Shown here: piece after piece, positions 35,370-47,604 of the stretch
How positions within the stretch are numbered: position 1 is the first letter of the stretch
Layout of the letters: every line of letters starts with the position of its first letter
Assembly: GCA_020152595.1 (NCBI GenBank)
Contig: JAIGNY010002799.1
Coordinates: forward strand, 490,501 to 554,500
DNA length: 64,000 nt
Direction: 5' to 3'
From: Chiridota heheva
Taxonomy: Eukaryota; Echinodermata; Holothuroidea; Apodida; Chiridotidae
Translations under genes and position numbers: made by a program
The notes under the pieces: model-generated
Database searches by the model: none
What the model was told of the DNA's origin: nothing
What the model saw: only the letters and a program-made list of their open reading frames with translations

Positions 35370-36130
35370 GTAAAGAGGGAAATTTTGGCAAAATATCCAG
35401 AAAATTTCCCTAAAATAAAGAAAATTTTCCCAAATTTTAAGAACAATTTACGAAAATGAGGCAAATTTCCCAAAATTGACAGGAATTTTTTCGAAAAAAA
35501 AGGAAATTCTCCGAAAATTGAAGAAATAAAAACTACAAGGAAATGAATGAATCTTCCCAAAAAATTTAAGCAAATTTCACGAAAATGAAGGAGAATTGAA
35601 GAAAATTCCTTGACAATGAAGGAATTTTCCCCCCAAATTGAGAAAATGATGCAAAAATTTTATAAAAATGAGCAAGCTTCCCGAAAATGTAAGGAAATTT
35701 TAAAAAAATGATGCAAAATTCGCAAAAATAAAAGCACATTTTTCGAAAAAGTAAGGAAATTCCCTGATAATTGGAGAAAAAAATTGTAGAAAATTGAGGA
35801 AAATGAACGGAAGTTTCCGAGAATTAAAGCAAATTTCACGAAAATGAAGGAACATTGCAGAAATATGAAGGAAATTTCCCACAAAATAAGGACATTTTCC
35901 AAAATTGAAGGAAAATTTTAGAAACTTGCCGCGAAAATGAAAACAAATTCTCGAAAAAGGAAGGTAATTACTCAAAAATTGAAGAAAAAAGAACGTGCAG
36001 AGCAGGAAGGAAATTTCCACAGAATTTTACTGTAATGAAGAAAATTGAAGAAATTTAAAGGAAATTTCCTGCAAATGAAGGAAATTTCCCAATTGAGAGT
36101 GAAATTTTTCGAAAATAAGGGATTTCCCGA
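35370..36130. repeat. Long degenerate GAAAATGAAGGAAATTTCCC array
   Basis: About 35 imperfect 20-22 bp units such as GAAAATGAAGGAAATTTCCC and TTTCCGAAAATTGAAG, purine-rich on plus. Phe-rich minus frames here are artefacts. It is the largest array of a motif family seen in several places in the window. Confidence 0.75.
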
Positions 36131-37200
36131 GCTGTTACTCAATGTTGACTGTTGAGCTGACGATCTTAATTTATTATGTATTATCCTAATATATTCCTTC
36201 CATAGGGATATTTTCGAAGGGACAAAAACCTCACCACTGGAAGAGGGAAATTATAAGGAGTGGGGGGCATTTCCCCCCAGTTAGTATGTTAAAGAGGGCT
36301 ATGTATAAATGACACTTCCCTGCTTTACTTCTTCAAATATAAGTCTATAGGATAGAAATTTAAAGTGGTAAACGTCCAAAATTATTGGTATTATATTGGG
36401 CAGAAAAACATGCCTTTGTTATGCAAAAAAACGAGGAGTCACTGTATGATTTGACTACCCGTTTCCCTGGACGTATCTTAGGGTCAGGGAATATCCTCCT
36501 TGGTTTACTATAACAAACATTTTGCGCTATTGCCGGGATTTTAAGAATCTATCATATTATAGAGTTCAACATCCGTTTTTACATAAATTGTTTCTAATAC
36601 TTTGAAGATATGCATTTTTATTTGCTTTTTAAAGATAATTGCTGTAAAACGTATGGACTCAACCCCAAAAAGTTACTAGAAAATTCCCTCGGAACGATCA
36701 GGAGAAGTGCCATCTAAAAAAAATCTTGAAACCCCGGAGACTATAATAGACGTCCCGCAGCAGGTTTGTTTAAACATGCGATGGCTTGTCCGGGTAGCGT
36801 TACTTCTTTTATTTTGTAACGTAACCTAACCTAACCTTACACTATAACATTAAACTAATGCTTACCCTAAAACTAACACTATGCTAAGTTGCAGCGTATT
36901 GTTAAGGATCACTATTCCTTACTCGTAAGGATTCTTGAGCAAAGATTATCTAAAAGAGCTTACACCAGGTTTTGCCATTAAAGTTGATCAGTTTATCAAC
37001 AACATTACTGCAGCAACACAGCAATTACTGGGTAATATATCTATTTAACGTTTGAAATGGGAGGGGGAGGGACACGCTTACATGATCCATTTGATACAAT
37101 TTTTAGTGCAGAAACATCCAGACCAAAAGAGTGATTTCTCGTCAAGGTCTGATGACATCTACAGTAGCATTCTGGAGGCAACTTGAGCTTAAATAATTCA
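36131..37200. other. Non-coding stretch with one short open segment
   Basis: A 39-codon open stretch near 36925-37048 reads GFLSKDYLKELTPGFAIKVD and FINNITAATQQLLG. It begins after an acceptor-like TTACTCGTAAG and contains a possible donor G|GTAATA. Its phase does not match the exon at 34276. I do not recognise it. Confidence 0.3.
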
Positions 37201-37204
37201 AAAT

Positions 37205-37865
37205 GTTTGTTTGTTTGATGAGGGCTTAACGGGACCACAACAACGAAGGATAAATTATGCCTAAGAGGTTAGCTCATTCTAGAGGTAGGAAGGGAAAAAA
37301 CAGTGGGAGATTGAGAGAAAAAACGAGAACTACAAATCAGAAAGCTGGGATCGAGAGAAGAGGTGCATGGGTGAACAAAAGTAGAAACAGAGGGGTGGGA
37401 AAGGACGACTAAATATGGTTGTACAAGGAAGCATGGTATAAGGAAGCACGCTGAAGGAAGGAGATCATTTTACCCGGAGATCTTTTTTGGAAGAACTCGG
37501 TAATTGAGTTGTGGGGAGCGAGGGAAGCTCTGGAAAGGTTGTACAGGGGGCAAGCAAGGAGAATGTGATGGACTGTGAGGGTGCAATGGCAATTGTTGCA
37601 GAAAGGTTCGAGGAAGCCAATAAGGAGGTGGGAGTAAATGAGGTGGGTGTGACTTATTCTAAGACGGGTAATATGAACGTTGTCGACACGAGAGAGGTTG
37701 TGTATGGTGGGTTTGATCGGATTGGTGGGATGGGTGACGTGAAGTTTGTTATCAATTTGGGAGTCCCATGAGGTTTGCCAGCGGTCACGAACAGGGGAAG
37801 CAATAAGCGGTTTGATGTCAGAAAAGGTTTTGGGGAAATAGGGTAGGGGAGGTTGAGGGCAAGCT
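37205..37865 (-). pseudogene. I-like LINE ORF2 C-terminus and 3' UTR
   Basis: The minus strand reads RDRWQTSWDSQIDNKLH, then RVDNVHITRLRISHTHL, then CNNCHCTLTVHHILLACPLY, ending LYNHI and a stop (37409-37411). R.RI.HT...H and the Cys/His knuckle C-x2-C...H.L..C are the usual tail of ORF2 in I/Jockey-related non-LTR elements. A probable frame change occurs near 37845, so the copy is broken and 5'-truncated. 37205-37408 is the 3' UTR, shared with 17570-17835. Confidence 0.75.
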
Positions 37866-38039
37866 TAGCGGCTGTAAGATGTAGAATGTAGCAAAAACTC
37901 ACTGGTCACTAAATATTAAGTGTTTAATTGCTATTATGTATTTTCTCTGTCGTATTTCAAATTTGAAGTAAAAAACACCACTTGCGATCTTTCAGCCACT
38001 GCCCTTTAGCATGTCGTACCCTTCTGGCTTCACTGCTGG

Positions 38040-38151
38040 TCTTTAATAATACTACTAATACTATTATTATCATATTGATTATTAATAAAAAATAACTATA
38101 AGTATAACTATAACTATAACAATAATAATGATAATAATAACAATGATACAA

Positions 38152-38186
<35 letters not shown>

Positions 38187-38790
38187 AATAATTATAACTA
38201 TAACTATAATTATATTTATAAATTTAACAATACCTATAATCATAATTAAAATTATATTGATAATAATATAACAATAACTATAACTATAACTTATAATTAT
38301 AACTATAATTATAAATATAATTATAACTATAATTGTAATAATAATAACCATAACTATAACTATAATTATAACTATAAGTATAACTATAACTTTAATTATT
38401 TTCATAATTATATTAATAATAACGATAATAATATTTATAACAATAACTATAACTATAAATATAACTTTAGATATAACAATAACTATAACTAACAATAACA
38501 ACAACAAAAACAACAACACCAACAACAACTATAACTATCACTATGATTATAATAGCGATAATTGAACTAATACTAATACCAATACAACTACTGCTACTAC
38601 TTCTACTAATTATAATCATTAATATAATTATAATAGTAATACAACTACTACTAATACTACTACTACTATTACTACTACTACTACTACTAATATTGATAAT
38701 AATAATAGTAGTAATCATTATTTTAATTATATTTGTTATTATTATTATCATTATTATTGTTATTATTTTTATTATTATTATTATTATTAT

Positions 38791-38870
<80 letters not shown>

Positions 38871-38905
38871 ATATTAGTATTAATATTAATAATATTATTA
38901 TTATT

Positions 38906-38967
<62 letters not shown>

Positions 38968-39156
38968 GTTATTATCATTATTAATATTATTATTATTATT
39001 ATAAGGATTTGTATTATTATCATTATTATTAATAATAACAATAAAAGTAAGATTATTATTATCATTATTATTATTATTATTATCATTAATATAATTATAA
39101 TCATATTAAATATTCATACTACTAACTATAGCTATAACTATATTCATAACAGTAAC

Positions 39157-39189
<33 letters not shown>

Positions 39190-40060
39190 TATATTTATAA
39201 TCATTATTTTAACGATAACTAATTACAATTTTAATTATATCTTGAACTATATAATATAATTAATACTAATATAATTAGAATTAGAATTATGAATATAATT
39301 ATGATTATAATTATAATTGTAATAATAATAATAACTATAACTATAACTATAACTATAACAAGAACTAGAAGTAGAACTAAAACTAAAATTGTTTAACAAT
39401 AACTATAATTACAATGTAATTATATTAATAATAATAATAACAATAACTATAAGTATAACTATATAAAATAATTAATGATAATATAACTATAAATATAATC
39501 ATATTCATGATTATAATTATAATTGTAATAATAATAATTATAACTATAACTAGAACTAAAACTAAAACTCTTTAACAATAACTCTAATTACAATTGTAAT
39601 TACATTAATAATAATAATAACAATAACTATAAGTATAACTATGTAATATAATTAATGATAATATAACTATAATTACAATTACAATTACAATTATAATTGT
39701 AATAATGATAGCTATAACTATAACTATAACAATAAGTATAACCATAACAATAGCAATAACTATAATTGTAATAACTATAACAATAACTATAACTAATATA
39801 TAGATATATTCATAATTAGAATTAAAATTAGAATTAGAATTAGAATTAGAATTTATGATTATAAAAATAATTGTAATAGTAATAACTCTAACGATAACAA
39901 TAATAATAACAATATTAATAATTATACTAATATTGATTATGATAATAATTATAATTATACTAAAAATTATAATTATAATTACAATTACAATTACAATCAT
40001 AACTATAATTATAATTATAATTATAATCATAATTATTATGTTTATAAAATTAATACAAAT
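38040..40060. repeat. 2-kb low-complexity block: (TAA)n, (TAACTA)n, (TAG)n, (TTA)n
   Basis: Almost no C+G outside AACTAT, AATAAT and TAGTAG words. The strand shifts from A-rich (AACTATAACTATAAC) to T-rich (TTATTATTA at 38730-39000) and back. Repeated sub-blocks near 39300-39500 and 39500-39700 share ACTAAAACT.. TTTAACAATAACT, showing higher-order duplication. All frames are artefacts. Confidence 0.95.
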
Positions 40061-40091
40061 GATGATGATGATGATGGTGGTGGTGGTGATG

Positions 40092-40870
40092 ATAGTGGTG
40101 GGATGCCATGTCCCACATGGCATCCCACCTCATGTCTTACATGGCATCCCACCCCATGTCCCACCTGGCATCCCACCCAATGTCCCACATGGCATTCCAC
40201 CGTATCTTCCACATGGCATCCCACCCAATGTCCCACATGACATCCCATATCCCACGTGGCATTCCATCATATGTCCCACGTGGCATTCCTTCATATGTCC
40301 CACAGGGCATCCCGTCTTATGACACACTTGGCGTTCCACGCTATGTCCCACATCCCATGTCCCAAATAACATCTCACCTCATATCCCACATGGCATCCCA
40401 CCCCATGTCCCACCGGGCATCCCACCCCATATCCCACATGGCATTCCACCGTATCTCCTACATGGCATTCCATCATAGTGTCTCACATGGCATTCCATTA
40501 TATGTCCCATATGGCATCCCACGCTATGACCCACATGGATCCCATCCTACATGTATGTCCCACATTAATCCAACCATATGTGCCACATGACATCCCTCCC
40601 ATGTCCCACATCGCATCCTTCCCTGTGTTTTGCATCAGTGGCTTCCCACGTGATGTCCCACATGGCATCCCACAATATGTTTCACATGGTATCCCTCCCA
40701 ATGACATCCTACCTTATGTCACACATGGCATCCTACCTTATGTCACACATGGCATCCCTACCTTTGTCACACTGTGTTACTCGTAGCATCCCACCATGTT
40801 CCACATGGCATTCTACTCTGTTCCATATGGCATCCCACACCATGTCCCACATGGCATCCCATAGGCTCCA
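40092..40870. repeat. 24-bp minisatellite, about 30 copies
   Basis: The unit is close to ATGTCCCACATGGCATCCCA plus CCCC. The array opens with a perfect hairpin GGGATGCCATGT-CCC-ACATGGCATCCC at about 40100-40126. A run of several units near 40131 recurs near 40381, so there is higher-order structure. An isolated copy occurs near 41060. Confidence 0.9.
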
Positions 40871-40891
40871 TAAGAAGTTTCATCCTAGCTA

Positions 40892-41025
40892 TCACAGTCC
40901 CTGATTGAGCATACTATGTATGAAAGTGTCAGTTCATATAATAACTTATGTGCAAAAGAGTTCTTAAATAAGAAAAAAGGTGGAGTCAAATAATTATGCC
41001 TGATATAGCCCTTGGTGTATACAAC
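40892..41025. repeat. Paralogous empty-site copy of the foldback target
   Basis: TCACAGTCCCTGATTGAGCATACTATG... continues with GGTGGAGTCAAATAATTATGCCTGAT. The same sequence, interrupted after TCCCTG, flanks 41127-47836. Confidence 0.7.
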
Positions 41026-41126
41026 ATGGTAAATATTATATCATATTTCCCTCATGGCCCCCATCCATGTCCCACATGGCATCTCTCCCTATGTGCATAT
41101 ACAATCACATCCTGTCACACTCCCTG

Positions 41127-41545
41127 CCCAGCAGAAAAAACAGTTAAAACCAGTTCAAATGGTTTTAAGTAATCACAAGTCAAAAGCAGTTCAAGTGTGA
41201 ATTGGTGACAAGTTTTAACTGGTGTGAACTGTTCTCAACTGGTGTGAACTGTTTTCAACAGGTCTGAACTGTTTTAAACAGGTGTCATATGGGCTTAACA
41301 GGTATCGTCTCTGGTTTTTACAGGTCTGAATTGTTTTCAACTGGTCTGAACTGTTTTTAACTGGTCTGAACTGCTTTCAACAGTTGTGAAATGGTCTTAA
41401 TAGGTTTTTCAACAGGTCTGAGCTGTTTTCAGCAGGTGTCAAATGGTCTTAACAGGTTTTTCAACAGGTCTGAACTGTTTTCAACAGGTGTCAAATGGGC
41501 TTAACAGGTTTTGTCTCTGGTTTTAAAGGGAAGGAACTATTTTCA
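41127..41545 (+). repeat. Left foldback arm, 20-bp repeats
   Basis: About 18 units such as GTCTGAACTGTTTTCAACAG. A 52-bp higher-order unit (two 20-mers plus GTTTTTCAACAG) recurs near 41410 and 41460. Confidence 0.8.
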
Positions 41546-42325
41546 ACAGAAACAACTGTTTCTGGCAGGTCAGATCTGCATTTGAGAAGTTATTTCAAAT
41601 GAGGATTTTTACAAAGATCATTGATCGCATTGCCTTTACTAACTCTGAATCAAATATTACATTGTTTAGAGAAAAAGCAAAAGCAAATTTAAATAAATAA
41701 ACTCAATTGGCTTTTTTTTTTTACAAGCTACAGAACTAATAGTGTGAACTAAGATATAACATGCAAATGTTAATTGAAAACATACTTTGGAAATGGCAAG
41801 ATTTGTTTTACCCTGTAAAATGTCCATAGCCTTTTTTTGTTATTACTAAAAAACATAAAAAGCAATACAAGCTTTGAAGACATACAAAAAATAAAGAAAA
41901 CACCTAACCAACATTTCTTTGTCAGAAATATATTAAATTTCAGTTTTTATTTTCTGCTCCCAAACTATGAATTAAAAGATGTGCACATTTGGGCATGACA
42001 CTATTTTCTTATCCTTCACCAAAAATGTTTTAAACTTTTGATTTTCTGCTCCTTCCTTTTCTATTCTTTCTTCTTTCCCTTTCTTGCTCTTTTTTATATT
42101 GTACTCCCATCTTTCTTCTTACGTCGCTGAATGTCCTGCAGTTTCACATTTGTTAAATTTGGAAGCTTGCTTCCCAGCATTTTCTTTGGTCAAGTCTGCT
42201 TAAGACATTCTAAAAAGTAATATGTAAAAATAGAGAAAAGAGAACTGCAGTTAAATTTCCAGGAGTGTAGCTGTATGGATTTCTACTTGGTTATTAGGAG
42301 AACGCTTATCCATTCCAGACACTTA

Positions 42326-42607
42326 CCGTATTTAACGTAATAAGCTTCCGGGGCTCTTACGAAAATAAAATTGTATCACTGTTTAGGTCCGAAGCTTCTT
42401 CCTAATAAGCACCCATGCTCGGGGCATGTACAATGTGCTATTCAATAAAATATTTTGAGTTTTGAGCGTCACATGCAAAATAAGCAAAGAATATAAACAA
42501 AATAATTTTGGTCTACAAATTAATAAAATGTACTATGTTATCACTGTCAGTCAAAAATATTGGGTGGGCGCTTATTAGAACAGGGGAGTTTATACGTTAG
42601 AATACGG
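42326..42607. mobile_element. 282-bp MITE of the AATAAGCGCCC family
   Basis: The ends are CCGTATTTAACGTAATAAGC and a right end AATACGG whose complement is CCGTATTCTAACGTATAAAC. TA flanks both sides (42324-42325, 42608-42609). It shares GAAAATAAAATTGTA.CACT and TTGGGTGGGCGCTTATTA with the other copies. Confidence 0.75.
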
Positions 42608-42624
42608 TATATCCAGTTTATATT

Positions 42625-42800
42625 GCGCAAGCGGATGACTCCACCTGGAAAGGACACCAGGCTGTCACAGCTTATCTCCATTTACAGTTAAGTGGACTGG
42701 ACCAAGCAATGTAAAGTGTCTTGCTCAAGAACACAAGTTCCATTGAACCCTGGCCGTGAATTGGAATCAGTATGCTAGCTAATGCGCATGGCACAATTCA
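42625..42800 (-). repeat. tRNA-derived SINE
   Basis: The minus strand has a B-box-like GGTTCAATGG, a central CTTGAGCAAGACACTTTAC and GGTCCAGTCCAC, and ends ATCCGCTTGCGC. The same central words and tail appear in the SINE at 51523-51740. Confidence 0.6.
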
Positions 42801-44025
42801 ACCAAATTGGTTTTTCCTATGCAGCCTAACACTAATGACCCTTATGGTTGCCATTGCAAGTGTGGCCTATACAAGACTCAAAATCAACATCATTTTATAA
42901 GGAGCCGAACAAATTTACTTGCTTAAAATTTCACTTCGATGTCTGGAAGTTTTCCTAATTTCATTACTATTTCAAGAGTTGCATTTCGTTGTCATTGTTT
43001 GGAAGTCCAAAAAGTGAAAGAGAAATATAACTACTGTATTCTAACCCTGATGTCCTATGACGTAGCTCTACACTTGTATAAAGTTAGTGCAAGTATAAGC
43101 TAATTATAACAGCACCTTCCATTCTTTGAAGCATCACTGATACTATTATAAGTGAGTGTTGCTGATGGTTCTGGAAAGCTTTTTTTCTCCATCTTGGAAG
43201 TGGATGATGATGCACCGAGGTCAGATTTTAACTTCTTCTTTGGCAGTTTGGTGGAGTATCACCCTGAGAATACAGCATACAGTAGGTTTCTGATCTGAAA
43301 GACGTGAATACATTATTACTTCCAGAGCAAATTATTTTGTGAATCTATTAACTTTCTTCGTACAAACTTTAGGAATCCTTACCTGGTTAAGTCTTATGAC
43401 TAATAATTATCTTTAATCTTTATTGAAATTTCTTGGGAGTGGCAGAATCTTTCAATTATATGCGACAAGACATGTAAAAAAAATCTTAATTTACACATTA
43501 CATTTATTTCATTTTTTACTAAATGAATTTTTCTTGCATATTTTCATACTTTAAAATTGTCGAATAGAATAGTAATATATTAATATCAATAAGTCTTGAA
43601 TTGGATTTAAAATGACATACATACAAATATAGTATGGATTTAGGGGAAATGCAGTTATCATATAAAAAGAAGAAAGTGTAGCCAAACAATATCAAATGTT
43701 GCACCATGGGGTGCTACCTCTTTAGTTACTTCACTAAATAACAGATTTCAGAATCTAGTTGCAAAAGGAATTACGCCATTCTTGAAGGAGCTAGTGGCTG
43801 ATAAACGATGGTGTATTCAATATTCTAGACCAGTGACTCCAGGTGTACAAATACACTACAATTATTCTACTTGCTGTACACTTTTTGGGGAAAGCTGTAA
43901 GAACAACACCCCACTTTTTGGCTGCCAGATTCTTGAAAACCTAGGTTATTCTTTTCTTGTAGGGCAGTCAGCTAAATGACGCCTTGCAGTAGCTGACATT
44001 CAGCAAGCTAAAGGAAATGTATCGA

Positions 44026-44164
44026 CCAATAAATACACTCAGAAATGAGCACCGCCGTACTGTATGTAGGATCGATAACATCATAGATTTCTTACAATCA
44101 AAATTGAAAACCGGAAGTGACGTTATATCTATACGGCGCTGCTCATTTCTGAATTTATTTATGG
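44026..44164. mobile_element. 139-bp MITE-like hairpin
   Basis: CCAATAAATACACTCAGAAA at the left pairs with a right end whose complement starts CCATAAATAAATTCAGAAAT. ATGAGCA.CGCCGTA is shared in both arms. No coding and no clear target duplication. Confidence 0.6.
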
Positions 44165-44687
44165 GACAATGAAAAATGTAGTTTATGTAGCCTAACACAT
44201 GCTCTTGAAAGGTTACAACATTTACAGTAAAGACAAATGCAGGGACTTTGTTGTTATGTGTCCTTGTAAGCAGTTTTAGTCCATAGAGCTCCATGGAAGA
44301 AGATGGTATGAGGCTGTTAACTTACCATATTTCTTTAGCTTGCACAGGAGCTGATCCTTTGAACTCGAATGTCTCCTTTCGTAATGGGTGTGTGTGTGTT
44401 TCTTTTCTGGATCTGCTTCCTCCCTTGATGAGTGTAAGCTCCTGCTTACAATACCCCCGTGTTTTTGGCTGCATCACTAAACCACTTATAATGTTGTGTA
44501 GTTACAGGAGCACTAAACAGAAGAACTGCCTTTTTTTCCTTTCGCTCATTATTTTCTTTAGCTTTGTTGACCTTAAAGCTTCGAGTTGTTGTTGTTTTTT
44601 TCTTTCTGAAGTATGATTAAACAAGATTTGAATGTTGTAAGGGATTCACTGTATTTTAATAGCACATCTTGAATAACATTTCAATTA

Positions 44688-45003
44688 CAGTACGACGTAT
44701 CAAGCGCCCCTGCTTTAATAAGCGCCCACCCAACATTTTTTTTACTTTTACTGATATTATAATCCATTTGATTAATATAATACTTAATATAAGACTTTAG
44801 ATACTTGAGTTAAGTTTTGTTACACTTTACTTATTGTGTGACGCTCACAATGTGTTTGTGTTGATTATTGTGGGGCTACTTCACATATGTACAGGGCAGT
44901 TCAAATAGCACCCTGAGCGCTTATTAGGAAAAAACTTTAGGCCTAAAAAGTGCTGCAATTTTATTTACATAAACGCCTTGGGCGCTTATTATGTCGCTTA
45001 CAG
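44688..45003. mobile_element. 316-bp MITE of the AATAAGCGCCC family, reverse orientation
   Basis: It begins CAGTACGACGTATCAAGCGC and ends ATGTCGCTTACAG, with TA on both sides (44686-44687, 45004-45005). AATAAGCGCCCACCCAACAT near the left end shows it is inverted relative to 34457-34740. Confidence 0.65.
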
Positions 45004-45148
45004 TATTTAGATAAATAATACTGTAGTTCATTATTACCATTTTTTAGAGCTTTGATTGTTTTGCGTGTTTAGCGTGTGCACGCTAAACATTCGCAAGTGC
45101 CCTCAACATTGACTAATTATTGGATTGTGAGTAATCATTTTTCATAGT

Positions 45149-45364
45149 CAAGTCTCCTGGTGCCAACAACTAGACATGACGCTGTATTTTGTACACGTTG
45201 CAGTTTAACAATTTTAGCATCGGGTAGACCATAACAAATCTAGGAGAACCCCGAGACAAGCTAGCTAGCTTACGAAAGAGTTGACGTGAATCTCATTGTG
45301 CAATTTCAGTCGTGATCTTTTTTCGCGTTGCTAAGCATCCGTTTATAAGCAATGCAGTCTTCGC
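45149..45364 (-). pseudogene. 216-bp LINE fragment, near-identical to 48745-48960
   Basis: It differs from 48745-48960 at about four positions. Both contain the same join between the linker after the endonuclease (ending near SRQLFRKLASL) and the late RT segment GLPDAKIVKLQRVQNTAAC. Because they share one deletion junction, they derive from the same deleted copy. Confidence 0.85.
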
Positions 45365-45432
45365 AAAGAAAATCAATATGATTGATTTAAATAACACGCA
45401 CGTTTGGCTGACAATATTCCAATTAATGACTT

Positions 45433-45942
45433 TTACAAACTGTAAAACAGATAAACATAATCCTTTGTAAATGCAAGATTCCCCAATGCACAGTAATCCC
45501 CTTTAAATGGAGATATTTTGCACTTTAGGCCAGATCTAAACACAAATTTGATTATCAATCCCCAGTAGTTTGCTAACTCACAGGAGTCACAGCGGTTGAA
45601 TTCATATACTGTGGGCCACACTTGTAGGCCCCACTTATTATTGTTAGGCTGCATAGGAAAAACCTCAAACTTTGCTGAATTTTGATTCTTATTTAAAAAC
45701 TCTTGCATCCATGAAAGTCTAAAAAATTGCATGCAGGATAAAAATTCCCTTAAATTCCATTCCCTAAAAGAAAAAAAAAAGAATACAATTTTTACCCCCG
45801 TGGAGCCAGCTCCGCACTCAAAATTAGAAGACAAAGGAAACACTACAAATGTATTTGCCAAATTGAACCATGGGTCGTTCTTAAAATGACAACTGTGGAA
45901 CCAGCGGAGCCGCTCGAGGATGTATATGTGCAGTAGGAGCAC
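45433..45942 (-). other. Unrecognised 169-codon open frame
   Basis: This is the longest non-repeat frame without a family match. It contains an FFFFSF run from an A-tract. Aromatic- and Cys-rich composition and no visible domain make chance openness possible. It lies in the foldback interior on the same strand as the fragments at 42118-43261. Confidence 0.2.
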
Positions 45943-46221
45943 AAAATTCCTATCCCAAGCACAGAACCACTGTAGATTCTCCTAATGTATGTATGAGATT
46001 ATGCAAAAATAACCATCACAAGCATAATTTTATCCCAAAAGTCCACAGAGCCACACCAGAGGGTATTGATGAGTTTGGTAAATTCTTTCCCAAAGTCCAA
46101 GGAGCCAAAACAGGGAATGTCTGCTTAAAAATATTGCTCAAGATGAATTCATTCATACTTAACTAACAGTAACGGGGTATTCTGCAGCTAGGCCTAAGCC
46201 TACAACTTCCCTCCCCTCCCC

Positions 46222-46330
46222 CGCAAATCATGATTATGGAGGCCCAATCCCAAACCACAGACTCCCCTAATATCTTGCACATCCCAAATCATGATCCCAG
46301 AGGCCCAATCCCAAGCCACGGACCAATCCC
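46222..46330. repeat. Roughly 65-bp direct duplication
   Basis: AAATCATGAT....GAGGCCCAATCCCAA occurs twice, followed each time by CCAC.GAC. Confidence 0.6.
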
Positions 46331-47093
46331 CCCCGCGCTTCGAATACCAATCCTATTAAGTACTGACCCACACGTGCACATATTTTCTGGAACTGCCTAA
46401 TGTTATAATTTACTGAACAGACTCTAATAGCCTAAGTTTATTAGTATTACATAACACTAGGCTCTTAGTCATATGTAGTAACATGGTAGGCAAACAAGAT
46501 GTGGAACAAAATAAATTGAATCAGATAAGGAATTTTAGTGGAATATCTTCACATATACTTTTCATAAATTAGCTAAAAATGTGTAATCTTGAAAGAACTT
46601 TCTATTTACATCATAAAACTCACCCTGGTTGCAAAGATGTATATATGCTCTGATTTTCTCTGAGTTTTGTATAAGCTTTCTAATCCGTTTTGAACAAGAG
46701 TTGGCAGTTGCAAGTGGTAGTACAATACTAATACCATGCCAAATAAGAGCGTGGTGAAATTACAACGTCAAAATTCTCAAGTGTTTTTTAGGTTTTCGAT
46801 AGGTAGGGGCCTATTAAACTGCAAGTATCAAACGTGAAGGCAAATAAGACTTTTATTCAATTTTAATTTTATTGATATTTCGTAATTATACCCCACAAAG
46901 AAATATTTACATTCTTTTGTTCCCATAAACGTTTTGGAAAATATTTCAAGTTCCTTCTCTTTTTTTGGACAATTTTCTTTAATATTGAGAGGAGGACATC
47001 AAAGTTTTAAACTTCAATTCTATCTATCTTTCCTCTCTTATTAAATTCCCTCCCCCTCCTCTATCCTTCCCGTCCAAACAATGTACATATACG

Positions 47094-47580
47094 CAGCGGC
47101 GTATGAAGATATTGTACATCGGAGGCCAGATTTAATTTTTGTCCGCAAATGACAAACCTACAAAAATGTAAGTTTTTATCACGGTAAAACTATATGTAAA
47201 GAGGGGTGAGTAAAAAAAGTGAAAAAAGTGTGGGGGGGGGGGGGGGGGGTAGGGATAACATGATTAATTTCCCGAAAATGGATTCAGGACATTAAACGAA
47301 AATTTAACAAGAACTTATGCAAATTTTACGAAAATTGAAGCAAATTTTCCAAAAATGAAGCAAATTTGCAAAAACGAAAGAAATTTACTAGAAATTTTCC
47401 AAAATTGAAGACATTTTACAAAAATTTAAGGAAATTTCACTACATTTTATGCAAATTTCCTGAAAATGAAGAAAAATTCGTGAAGGACATTTTACGAATA
47501 ATAATGCAAATTTTAAAGTGTAAAATATATTTTCCAACTGGAAATCAGAATTTCTATTTCGGAGAAAATTTCCAGTCAAG
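47094..47580. mobile_element. End of a hAT-like element with degenerate array
   Basis: CAGCGGCGTATGAAGATATT and the next 100 bp match the reverse complement of the right end of 24842-25436 (ACAAACCTACAAAAATGTA, ATCACGGTAAAACTAT, GTAAAGAGGGG). A long poly-G (about 47224-47250) and the GAAAATGAAG-type array follow. The other end was not found. Confidence 0.6.
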
Positions 47581-47604
47581 ACAAACAAGTCATAATAGGG
47601 ACTT

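Larger units (their letters stand above)
42118..43261 (-). other. Two possible minus-strand coding fragments inside the foldback element
   Basis: At 43261-43100 the minus strand reads YSTKLPKKKLKSDLGASSST, SKMEKKSFPEPSATLTYNSI, then a stop (43100-43102), with an upstream TTTCAG near 43301. At about 42195-42110 it reads MLGSKLPNLTNVKLQDIQRR then KKKDGSTI and a stop. Both are Lys/Ser-rich and unlike AT noise. They might be exons of an element-borne gene; I do not recognise a family, and a MITE and a SINE lie between them. Confidence 0.22.

Noticed and set aside
35351..36020. Phe-rich minus frames resembling membrane proteins
   Set aside because: They are translations of the degenerate GAAAATGAAGG array; apparent hydrophobicity is compositional.
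36815..36840. Telomere-like TAACCTAACCTAACC
   Set aside because: Only three units, surrounded by ordinary sequence.
38082..40123. Ile/Leu/Ser-rich frames up to 172 codons
   Set aside because: Trinucleotide and hexanucleotide repeats rarely make stops in these frames; no protein features.
40042..40904. HGIP/GMPCGT repeat frames
   Set aside because: A 24-bp unit keeps frames open; composition alternates in all frames and on both strands.
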